A DNA stretch of 64,000 nt from Amyelois transitella (taxonomy: Eukaryota; Arthropoda; Insecta; Lepidoptera; Pyralidae), in assembly GCF_032362555.1 (NCBI RefSeq), contig NC_083527.1, positions 5,952,001-6,016,000 on the forward strand. Reading direction: 5' to 3'. The position numbers and the translations under genes were made by a program. Below the pieces are notes generated by a model that saw nothing but the letters and a program-made list of their open reading frames with translations, ran no database searches and was not told where the DNA came from. Shown here one piece after another: positions 19,822 through 29,768 of this stretch; within the stretch, counting starts at the first letter, position 1; the number at the start of each line of letters is the position of its first letter.

Positions 19822-19904
19822 TATAAGGAACCCAATCTATAAATTAATTATCGTTCTGGCACCTGTTTGTGATATGTACTTATTTAAAAGTAGGTGATAA
19901 GATA
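19822..19904 (+). promoter_or_regulatory. TATA box and GATA motif of lipase copy 3
   Basis: TATAAGG at 19822-19828 and TGATAAGATA at 19895-19904, with the ATG at 19923. Everything upstream of the TATA box is now SINE instead of the ancestral sequence. Confidence 0.6.
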
Positions 19905-19922
19905 TTTGATGTGAGCATCATC

Positions 19923-22900
19923 ATGAAGTCGTTAAGTGTGGCGGTCGTGTTTCTTGGATTCGTTTGCGGTAAGTTTTTACATACACACATATCCCTTTTT
20001 TCCCTTATGGCCATTTTATTTAAGGATTATTATATATCGAAAAAGACGAACGTATCTTGATCAAATTAAGGACGTCCTGGTAAAGGGTCAGGTCAAAAGT
20101 ACCCGAAACCGCCGAGCTTGCATGAAGAGAGTTATGAATGTGGATGAAGCGAAGGAAATATGCAGAGATCGTGGCAAGTGGAAAGAGGTAGTCTCTGCCT
20201 ACCCCTCCGGGAGAGAGGCGTGATTTTATGTATGTTTGTATTATTCTATATTTTTTGGCTTTCTCTTTTTTTTCAGCTATAAGTGCTGAATCCAAATATA
20301 ATGCTGATGTAGATACACAATACCATCTGTTCACTAGGTGAGTAACTACAGCTTCGTCATAGTATAGCAAGCGCGACGCGGTTTTCATCGCGCCGAAAAT
20401 TTCCCTGTTCCGCTTTTTATTATGACGTGAAGCAGCACAGTCCAAGTGGCGCCGTGTGGTTCCCGGCACCAATAGAATAGGACTACTCCATCTCTTTGCA
20501 AAGTATATCGTAAAAGGCGTAAAGAAACCAGGCCAAAACAAAAACCTGGTAAATTATGGTAAAAACAGGTCTGTTGAAAGGTCAGGTCAAGTGTGCACAA
20601 ACCGACGAGCTCACATAAAACTATTGGTGAATGTAGATGGAAGTCAAAGAGATATGCTTGGTTCTCGGCTAATGAAACGATTTTGTCTCTGCCTACCTCT
20701 TGGGGAATGAAACGTATACGTTTCGGTCCATCTAAATGGTGCGCCTTTGACAATAATCCTGGATTGAAGTCATATTTTTACACAAAGCGACTGCCGGTCA
20801 CTGTCAGGATCTTAATTTCATCATTAAGCTCTACAGCTGGACGTGGCCTTTCTTTTCGAGATTGTAGGCTGTCTCCACCCCCTAAGGGACAAAGACGTGA
20901 CTATATGTATGTATGTGACTCCCGTATTTGTATGACGTCCGCTTAACCTAACCCAGTTTACCATCTTAATGGGGAAAATGCTTCTCATGTCAATTTCAGA
21001 CGAAACCCTACAGTGAGCCAGCCCCTACTCAACGGGAATGCTGATATCCTGGTGGCCAGCAACTACGACCCTCGTCTGAGGACCGTAGTATCCATACACG
21101 GCTGGAATGGATTCGCTTTCGACGATTACAACAGCGTCGTTGCACCTGGTAAGTCAGGCAAATAGGTCAGTCGTAATATATATACATACATAAAATCACG
21201 CCTCTTTCCCCAAGGAGCAGGCAGAGACTTCATCCTTTCCTTTGCCAGGACATCTACTTTCGTAACTCTCGTCATGCAAGCTCGACGGTTTCTGGTAGCT
21301 GATGTTACCAATGTATGCAATATAGATGGATCTAATATCTCTTTTATCCTAGTTATAGTCCTGGTTGCATCCTCACCTCTCTAAAGAGGGGCCCAGGGTA
21401 TGCCTTTGACCATGGAGCCTGGATTTGGTGAATCAGGTTTTTACTCTGGAAGTGACTCCTACCTGATCTTCTCAACATTGGATAGTAGGCTGAATGTGCA
21501 GTTTTTCCGCACCATAAAAGCATACGTTAGTATTTAAACTAATGAACGTAACTTTGATGTAGTTGGATCTAATATAATAATGTCTGATTCCCAACAGCAA
21601 TCCTGGCAAGCGATGATGTGAATCTTATCATTGTTGACTGGCACCAGGGCTCGCTTCTTGGGCTTGACGCACTTCTAGAATCTGGTAAGTTAATTAAATT
21701 ATAGACATTTGTAGTTGATACGAGATGGTAGTATGATCGGTGGTAGAATATTGATTCTGGTCCATGGGAATGGGGAAGCAATTGACACAAAATAAAAGGT
21801 CCTAAAAAGTGTGGATTACTACATGAGTTGCTTTGATAGCCAATTCTTACATAAATTTGGAAAGTCGCAAACTACAAAGTACATACTATAAAATACTATA
21901 AAATACTGAACCGTAAGGACGTAAGATCAAATTTCCATAAAAATATATCTGGTGTTGCACACAAAAAAGGTCCACTTATCAATGAAAACTATACCTTCTT
22001 GACGTGATCATAAAAGTTAAGTTACAGATTTGAATTGCTACAACTAAAACATCATCTAAACTTTGTTAGGTCTCAGCGTGGCTCGCTTTATCAGCTGGCT
22101 CAAGTTCTTCACCGGCAGAGCAGCGGAAGACTTCCACTTGGTAGGCTTCAGCCTCGGAGCTCACCACGCAGGCATCACCGGCAGAAATGTCGAAGGAGGA
22201 GTTAGTTACATCACTGGTAAGGGACTTTGTGAACCTGTAGCAGCTATATCTATTTAAGCCTATTATATATACATACATACATATGGTCACGTCGTATATC
22301 CCTTGCGGGGCAGACAGAGCCAACAGTCTTGAAAAGACTGAATGGCCACGTTCAGCTTTTTGGCTTAATGATAGAATTGTGATTCAAATATTGACAGGTT
22401 GCTAGCCCATCGCCTAAGAAAATAATCTCAAATTTGTAAGCCTTTCCCTTAGTCGCCTTTTACGATATCCTTGGGAAGATATGGAGTGGTCCTATTCTTT
22501 TTTTGTATTGGTGCCGGGAACCACACGGTAAACATCTTTAGGCTCAATAAAGTTTTAAATGATGATAATTCCATGAACATTCTTCACAGCCTTAGATCCT
22601 GCGGGTATTTCGTTTACCAACGACACCCGGATCCACCCTGACGATGGCTTGTACACTGAAGCAATATTCACTAACGCTGGTGAATTGGCCCACCTGGGTA
22701 ACCTGGCCCAGGTTAACTTCTACCCTAATGGCGGGAGGCACATGCCAGGGTGTAACTTCGATCCTTTATGCAATCATTTCAGGTAAAAAGAAATTAAAAA
22801 GGAGGTTATGTTTTGCTTTTAGGAATAATAAGATTTGAATTTAACTCCAACTCCACTTGACTCCATTTAACTCATTTCACTCCATTTAACTCCATTTTCC

Positions 22901-24564
22901 ATTTTCTAAGGAAATTTCAGTATTCACAATAATGCATGCGTTTTTTAAAAGTCAATAATGAAATTTCGGCATTTACCTTTTACAAAAAGCTAAAGAACAA
23001 CAAGGTAAGCAACCCAGCCACCGTAGAAAGGCAAGTTTGACGCCATTATCGCGCGACAACCTATCGCTGTCCAGTTTCACCTCACAATAAAAAGTGAAAC
23101 AGCGATAGTTTTACGCGCGATAACAACGGCATCGCTCGTGCAATGCTACCAGGGCTGGAATGCTTATTTCGTTTGTTTGTTTGTTTCCTACTCCTTAAAG
23201 CAAGCCAACTTTAATATTCCCTAGCTACACAAACGTACCTACTTTCTTTCTTATAGGTAGGTGTAGACAAAAGCTACATTTTCCCAATAATTTATTCTGA
23301 AAATAGGCCTTTTTCAAGTCATATATACATACATATGATCACGTCTATATCCCTAGCGGGGTAGACAGAGCCACCAGTCTTGATAGGCCACGCTCAACTG
23401 TTTCTCTTAGTGATAGAATTGAGATTCAAATAGTGACAGGTTGCTAGCCCATCGCCTAAAAGAGGACTCCCAACTTTATAAGCCTATCCCTTAGTCGCCT
23501 TTTACGACATCCATGGGAAAGAGATGGAGTGGTCCTATTCTTTTTTTTATTGGTGCCGGGAACCACACGGTACGGTTCTTACGTCATTTTACATTTAAAT
23601 ACACGCACAACAAACACATTATGTTTCCAGGGCCTACTTCTACTTCGCGGAGTCCATAGTGTCGGGCGGGTTCACGGGCACCGAGTGCGAGGACCACCAG
23701 CAGGCCGTGGCGGAGAGCTGCGACCTGCCTGCCAGGCTGCAGATGGGTGCGCGGCTGCCCAACTATGGGTAAGTTTAAGACATTCGTCCACGGTTCAGGT
23801 TTAAAGATCTACATATAGTCACGTCTACATATTCATTGTCTACGGTTTAGATTTAAAGATCTACATATAGTTTCGTCTATATCTCTTGCGGGATGGAACA
23901 ACTGATAGTCTCGAAAGACTGTCAGCTGTTCCATCCAAGACTGAAAGACAGTCATCTGTACGGCGTAATGATGGAATTGAGGTTCAAATAGTGACAGGTT
24001 GATAGCCCATCTCCTACAATCATACATACATATGGTCACGTCTATATCCCTTGCGGGGTAGACAGAGCCAACAGTCTTGAAAAGACTGAATGGCCACGTT
24101 CAGCTATTTGGCTTAATGATAGAATTGAGATTTCCCCATCTCCTATAAGAAGAAAACTAAGTTTGTTGACATTCCCTTCCCATTCTCGCCTTTCACGACA
24201 TCCGTGGGAAAGAGGAGTGGTCCTACTCTAAAGTGACGGCACATTTAAGATATATACATACATACAAACGAAATGTCACGCCTTTTTCCCGGATGGGTAG
24301 GCAGAGACTACATCTTTCCACTTGCCACGATCTCTGCATACTTATTTCCCTTCATCCACCTTAATCATCATTTAAGATCTATATTTATAAATTAACGGAT
24401 ACCTGATATCTCATGCAAATAAAAGAGATTCAAGCATTATCTATTTTCAGTAAAAATATCGCAGACATTTTTTGTCAATTCGATTTCATTTTTCTTTTAA
24501 TTCCAGGGCCACCGGAACCTATCACTTGAAAACGAATGCTGGACCACCATTTTCAATCGATTGA
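19923..24564 (+). CDS. Secreted lipase / phospholipase A1-like, copy 3
   Basis: Exons: 19923-19968, 20277-20337, 21000-21148, 21598-21684, 22070-22216, 22590-22782, 23631-23768, 24507-24564, again giving 292 residues in frame with signal peptide and Ser142/Asp166/His226. Small differences from copy 2 include GLSVARF for GRSVARF at 115-121, Ala for Thr at 132, ISFTND for ILFTND in exon 6, and Ala for Gly in the exon 7 stretch CDLPARLQ. Intron 5 has a private GTGG element (22267-22528). AATAAA overlaps the stop codon (24564-24569) and is too close to act as a usual poly-A signal. The promoter has been rebuilt by a SINE, so expression may differ from copy 2 even though the enzymes are nearly the same. 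Confidence 0.9.
20030..20240 (+). mobile_element. RTE 3' fragment (intron 1 of copy 3)
   Basis: Same insertion as 9640-9850, with RRTYLDQIKD where copy 2 has RRTFLDQIKD. Confidence 0.8.
20362..20720 (+). mobile_element. Palindromic MITE, truncated GTGG element and decayed RTE (intron 2 of copy 3)
   Basis: The same composite as 9972-10320 in copy 2, with a few small indels (for example GAATGTAGATG inserted near 20630). Confidence 0.55.
20797..20918 (+). mobile_element. GTGG element, 3' half (intron 2 of copy 3)
   Basis: Ortholog of 10395-10516. Confidence 0.6.
21181..21305 (-). mobile_element. RTE 3' fragment (intron 3 of copy 3)
   Basis: Ortholog of 10783-10905. Confidence 0.6.
21355..21545 (-). 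mobile_element. SINE-B relic (intron 3 of copy 3)
   Basis: Contains GGTTGCATCCTCACC, TTTGACCATGGAGCCTGGAT and CATAAAAGCATACGTTAG. Confidence 0.6.
22267..22528 (-). mobile_element. GTGG element, full length, private to copy 3 (intron 5)
   Basis: Runs from TACATACATACATATGGTCA to GGTGCCGGGAACCACACGG. Copy 2 has unrelated sequence at this place. Confidence 0.8.
22843..22905 (+). repeat. 11-bp minisatellite, contracted (intron 6 of copy 3)
   Basis: A few irregular units of TCCATTTAACT. Fewer and less regular than in copy 2. Confidence 0.75.
23030..23150. mobile_element. CGCG palindromic MITE (intron 6 of copy 3)
   Basis: Ortholog of 13245-13345, with TTATCGCGCGACAACC facing GTTTTACGCGCGATAA. 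Confidence 0.65.
23325..23573 (-). mobile_element. GTGG element (intron 6 of copy 3)
   Basis: Ortholog of 13518-13780 without the 20-bp terminal duplication. Confidence 0.8.
23880..24240 (-). mobile_element. Two GTGG elements in tandem (intron 7 of copy 3)
   Basis: 23880-23998 is the old shared relic. 24006-24240 is a second copy with its own TATG tail, inserted next to it. Between CTCGAAAGACTG and its surroundings (about 23895-23935), GGATGGAACAACTGA and TCAGCTGTTCCATCC form an inverted repeat. Confidence 0.65.
24255..24365 (-). mobile_element. RTE 3' tail fragment (intron 7 of copy 3)
   Basis: From the ATACATAC tail through TGTCACGCCTTTTTCCCGG to CTTCATCCACCTTA. Confidence 0.65.
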
Positions 24565-24599
24565 ATAAAGAAAATATTTTTTTAAGAATTTTGTACTAA

Positions 24600-25560
24600 A
24601 TGAAAGCATTTTTTAATAACTTCCCTATTTACTTTTATTTCTCTCTTAAGTAATTGTAGAAGCATTCTTTGTTAAAATATTTGAGTGATTCCTTGAGTCA
24701 ACTGCACTTTGCAATGAACTTTATTTTCAGGCATCTCACTCAAATATATATTCTATTCTATTCATCTCATTAACCAAAATCCAAGCTGATTCAAATCCAA
24801 TTATTACTTTCTCTTCTCTTCCTCCTGGCGTTAGTTTCGGTAACAACCTTACCTCTCTGCCGAGGAGTCCTGGGGTAGGTACGTCTTTTGAAAAGAAGAA
24901 CTCCTGCTATAACCTAACAGGTTAGATATTATAAGCAGACAGAAGTCGCTTTGTGTAATAACCTGACTTCCCCACTCCCGATTTGTGGTCAAGTGACTCA
25001 TAGAAAGCACGCAACCGTCATACATCAAGAGAATGAAGGAAAAAAATATAATTTTCCCGTAAACTATAAATTATACTTATATAGAAAAGAGGTTATTTTT
25101 GAAATTTTTACAAAACAATGCAACAATTTTATGACGCTGTTTTGAAAATAAAATAATAGTCAAAATTCAATAAGTATATATAATATTTTAAATAAAGCAA
25201 ATGAACATTGCATAAAAACTTTAGGACAGATTAAACGTAGGTACAGATAAGTTTCATAATTCCAACCAAATCAACTTACCAACTTTACAAAGAAATCCTG
25301 ATTGTTCTTATCCAGTCCTCAACTCTTTCTGAATACGTCCAAATTCCGACAAATCTGATTATAAAACATTTTGATAAAGCAATTTACAGCAGGAATCATC
25401 GTACCCTAATACACAAAACGATTTCGTATTCGTCCATGGAGTCCATTTTTAATTGGACAATTCATTCATCGAGATGATATTTCGTTTTGTGAGCTTGACA
25501 ATAAAATATTGAAAGAACAAATATAGAAAGAGCGGAATATGTCATATTAGTATGAAGACC
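24600..25560 (+). other. 3' flank of lipase copy 3
   Basis: Decayed version of the spacer after copy 2 (14450-15060). It ends near the shared TCCATGGAGTCCATTTTTAA. No gene is visible. Confidence 0.5.
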
Positions 25561-25611
25561 GTTCTATGGTTTTATCATACTGATAACTATAAATATTAAA
25601 GTGTGTTTGTG

Positions 25612-25822
25612 TAAAGACCTAGACGAACATATCTTGATCAAATTAAGGACGTCCTGGTAAAGGGTAGGGTCAAAAGTACCCGAAACCGCCGAGCTTGCAT
25701 TAAGAGGGTTATGAATGTGGATGAAGCGAAGGAAGTATGCAGAGATCGTGGCAAGTGGAAAGAGGTAGTCTCTGCCTGCCCCTCCGGGAAAGAGGCGTGA
25801 TTTTATGTATGTATGTATGTGT
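25612..25822 (+). mobile_element. RTE 3' fragment
   Basis: CCTAGACGAACATATCTTGA to the TATG tail; encodes [10 protein letters not shown] and VVSACPSGKEA. Confidence 0.75.
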
Positions 25823-26084
25823 TTGTGTGATATTTTATCTGCCTTTCGTGTCCTAAACTGACTGATCACTGAAATTTTGCACACATATAGGTAGTACACA
25901 CGGCTCTAGAGATACCTAGGCCACCTGACATACACCAATCAAGGTTAATGGCACAGTTTATCTCCTGAGCCTACCTTAGAAGCAGGACATGAGCAGGATA
26001 CTTTTTACACGGGTGGAGTCGCGGTTAACAGTTAACCCATAACAATCCAAAATTAATATGTTATTATTGAGAACCTCCCTCCCA

Positions 26085-26292
26085 TCTCTCTCCCATGGAT
26101 GTCGTAAAAGGCGACTAAGGGTTGGCTTATAAATTTGGGATTCTTATTTTAGGCGATGGACAAGCAACCTGTCTCTATTTGAATCTTAATTCTATCTTAA
26201 AGCCAAATAGCTGAACGTGGCCGACATAGCCAACAGTTGGCTATGTCTACCCCGCAAGGGATATAGACGTGATTATATGTATGTATGTATTA
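26085..26292 (+). mobile_element. GTGG element, 5'-truncated
   Basis: Starts at CTCCCATGGATGTCGTAAAA and runs to the TATG tail. The first hairpin is shortened. Confidence 0.7.
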
Positions 26293-26299
26293 TTGAGAT

Positions 26300-26885
26300 A
26301 TATTTGTATCATTTAAATTGGAAACTTGAATTTTTCTTAAGTTAGTTTTTCCAGCTTTTTCCCTAATTGCTTATGCAAAAAATATTAATACGTGAAAGAC
26401 AAATGTACACGAGTTACATTTCTGTTTTTCAAATATTTGTGATTTCATAAATCCAATTGAAATAACTTATAAAGTATTACGTGTTGGATTAAATCCTTTG
26501 AGCCAATTGTGTGACATTGTTCGATATTCTGTCACCAGAGGCGGATTTAGCAGCAGACTGAGCAGCAGGCGGATTTGAGGGGGCGGTAAATTCAGCCCCA
26601 AATTTTTTTTTTACTTAGATAAGTAAAAAAATACCTACTTAAATATAATATTTCTTAGTTTTCTTTTATTATAAAATTTGACATTTAACCTTATTTTCTC
26701 CGTGTGGGGTATCGAAATAGATAATAATATAGATCACAAAATTTGAAGGTTGTTCAAATTTAAAAAAAGGAAAAAACTGGCGGCAAGTGTGTTAAGCCGC
26801 CGCTGTCTATCACTGAAGGGTTTTTATTGAAATTTTGCTTAGCTGACGTTGATATTCTAGACTAACTATTAGTTTATAGTAGTCT
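26300..26885. other. AT-rich intergenic sequence
   Basis: No ORF with coding character and no repeat I recognise, apart from short TAAA runs. Confidence 0.4.
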
Positions 26886-26889
26886 GGTA

Positions 26890-27112
26890 CGTACATACAT
26901 AAAATCACAACTCTTTCCCGGAGGAGTAGGCAGAGACTACCTCTTTCCACGATTTCTGCATACTTCCTTCGCTTCATCTACATTCATAACTTTACTCTCT
27001 TCATGCAAGCTCGGCAGTTCCTAGTACATACATACATAAAATCACGCCTCTTTCCCGGAGGTTCCTAGTACATACATAGATATAATCGCCTCTTTCCCGT
27101 TGGGGTAGGCAG
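26890..27112 (-). mobile_element. Two RTE 3' tails in tandem, with a third stub
   Basis: Three partly overlapping RTE ends follow each other, starting at ACATACATAAAATCACAACT, ACATACATAAAATCACGCCT and ATACATAGATATAATCGCCT. Confidence 0.6.
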
Positions 27113-27159
27113 AGACCACCATCTTTTATTAAAGGTTATAATTTTGGTTTCCTCACTCC

Positions 27160-27345
27160 CTTACCTTAAGAGCATCGGATAGTATTCAAACTAATGTACA
27201 TAATTTCGAAAATAATCATAAGTACATGGCCGGGGTGGGATTCGAACTTGTGCCTTTTTCGTCACATGCATTTTAACCGGGCACCTTACCGATTCGACCA
27301 AAGACGCTCTTGGGGCGATCTTTAACGTTGTCAAGCTAACTCAGT
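27160..27345 (-). mobile_element. SINE-B with tRNA-like head
   Basis: On the minus strand it starts near AAGAGCGTCTTTGGTCGAAT, has a B-box AAGTTCGAATCCCACCCC, and continues into TTTGAATACTATCCGATGCT. This copy shows that the relics at 5105, 10945, 21355, 44780 and 59205 belong to a tRNA-derived SINE. Confidence 0.65.
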
Positions 27346-27488
27346 GTTGCTGACATAGATAAATGTGGATGAAGCAAAAATATATAATACAGCAAAATCG
27401 TGCCCTTACCCTTCAAGGTTGCAATTCGCACCCGCTCATTACATTCTCTCAATCTTGATCAAACCTTCTATCAACATGATCAAAGCAT

Positions 27489-27746
27489 CATACATACATA
27501 TAGTCACGTCTATATCCCTTGCAGGGTAGACAGAGCCAATAGTCCCGAAAAGACTGAATGGCTACATTCAGCTGCTCGGCTTAATGATGGAATTGAGATC
27601 CAAATAGTGACAGGTTGCTAGCCCATCGCCTAAAAAAAGAATCACAAGTATGTAAGCCTATCCCTTAGCCGCCTTTTACGACATCCGTGGGAAAGAAATG
27701 CAGTGGTCCTATTCTTTTTTGTATAGGTGCCGGGAACGACACGGCA
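27489..27746 (-). mobile_element. GTGG element, full length
   Basis: CATACATACATATAGTCACG to GGTGCCGGGAACGACACGGC. Confidence 0.8.
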
Positions 27747-28371
27747 CAAGAAGAAGCAAAAATATGATATAATACAGAAATCGTGCCCTTATCCTTCAAG
27801 GTTGCAATTCACACCCGCTCATTATATCAAACCTTCTATCAATCATGATCAAAGCATCAAAGCATACTAATCATGTTTTATATATAATCACCAAATCTTC
27901 TCTTTCATCACAACTTTTTATTCACGTCTTACCTTTCTGACGTAAATATTTTCTATACTCCTTCGTGTTATCACACGTTTGTAAGAAATTATTATCAGTT
28001 ACCTTTCTCTGATTTTATATATATTCCCAGTACTTCTTTCCAATTTATCTATTCAATCGGCAAAAGTGAAAAAGTCTTTAACAGACATCAAATCTACCTC
28101 TTACAAACGCTAGAAATCTAGCTTTCTGCGCACGAAACTGGAAAAATCCGGTTATATCCGGACGGACATACCTAATCCCCCGCCCGGGTAACCGGATCCA
28201 CTTAGAATAATCTATCGTTTAGAGAAACGCCCTGGGAATATAAGACTGCGGACAGATGTGAAAAGTCCCTCTTTTATCATTAGTGATTTTGCCTGCCTAC
28301 TTACAAAAGAATACAGGTTTTTCGCTAATCCCACGGGAACTATAGTTTTTATCCTAATAAAAATAAGTAAG

Positions 28372-28625
28372 TGTGCCGTGTGGTTCCCGGCACCAGTACA
28401 AAAAAGGAATAGGACCACTCAATCTGTTTCCCATGGATGTCGTAAAAGGCGACTAAGGGATAGGCTTATAAACCTGGAATTCTTATTTTAGGCGACAGGC
28501 TAGCAACCTGGCACTATTTGAATCTCAATTCTATCATTAGGCCAAACAGCTGACCGTTGCTAATCAGTCTTTCTAAGACTGTTGGCTCTGTCTACTGTCT
28601 ACATCTATGTATGTATGTATATACT
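28372..28625 (+). mobile_element. GTGG element, full length
   Basis: Starts GTGCCGTGTGGTTCCCGG. The second hairpin region is shortened before the TATG tail. Confidence 0.8.
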
Positions 28626-28629
28626 ATGG

Positions 28630-29004
28630 GAGTAACATAGGCTATTTCCCATGGAAGCGACGCACCGCGCAATAGCTAGTTAGATAGATATGGAATCCAT
28701 TTTTGGCTTTGTTTTTGTCTATGATATTGTAAAACTAATTGTTTACGATGTTGGTTTTCTCAATAAAATAAAAATAAAATACCTAATAATTTAGTTCCAT
28801 TTCTCAGTCTGCACCCGCCCTTAACAGAAGCGAAACTGAAGATCTTCAATTCTCAGTTATATCTAAGTAATTTTGGTAATAAATTGTTCCTTATTGCCTG
28901 TGCTCGGGGTCTATGTGTCTTCTTCGATCGCTTTCCTTCGTAATTAGGCATTGGGTAATTATATGACTTAATCTATTTTATTAACCTGAAGCGAGTATTG
29001 CAAA
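28630..29004. other. Intergenic sequence without visible gene
   Basis: Contains an AATAAAATAAAAATAAA run near 28760 that may be a mobile-element tail. Nothing else is recognised. Confidence 0.35.
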
Positions 29005-29240
29005 TATTTGTGAAACTAGACCCGCGACTTCATCCGCATGGAAACCCTGTCAATCCTGCGGGAACTCCGGGATAAAAAGTAACCTATATGTTATTCTAGG
29101 TCTTCAGCTACCTACATACCTACCAACTTTCATCGTATCGATTCAGTAGTTTGTGCGTGTAAGAGTAACAAACATACATACTGACATCCTGACATACTCA
29201 CAAACTTTCGCATTTATAATATTAGTAGGATAGGACCTAA
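29005..29240 (-). mobile_element. Helitron-like non-autonomous element
   Basis: Contains ACCCGCGACTTCATCCGCAT, GAACTCCGGGATAAAAAGTA, AGTAACAAACATACATACTG and ends TTTATAATATTAGTAGGATAG. Words and order match 33180-33352 (opposite strand) and 61566-61752. Such sequences are widespread in Lepidoptera and usually classed as Helitron-derived; the class is from general knowledge. Confidence 0.6.
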
Positions 29241-29768
29241 ACCTAGACCTAGGAAGCCTAATCCTAATTAGGCTTCCCGCAGCTTTTGTTAGCGCCACCT
29301 TCAAAGGGTTATAGGTTCATCTCAAATTGCACACACATTACAATAAAATGTGTAAAAATCATTATTTTACAGAAAGTTAATTTGAGTCTTAGATGACTTG
29401 TCATTGAATTCGAAGTATTTACTATAAGACCACATACAACCTCAAAATGACACATTTTATTTATAAATAAAATTACACTCTTGATAGGAGTGTCAGTCGT
29501 GACTTCTCGAGACGTCAAAATTCCTTTCCAGTACCATCCAATTTTATATAATAAAACATTAACAAAATTCTTAATCACGAATATAGGTACACATAAATAC
29601 AAAAAAAAAATGATTTTACCAAAATAAATTAAACATACCTAAGTATTTTAATTCTAAATAACAACGATGTGATATACAAATTAAAATTAAAAATGTAACT
29701 AATGACAAAATAACATATAATAATAATGTAACACAAAGGTTGTTTTTTATTTATATTTATATTAATTT

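Noticed and set aside
22063-22257. Small standalone ORF with GFSLGAHHAG
   Set aside because: It is exon 5 of lipase copy 3 plus flanking intron.
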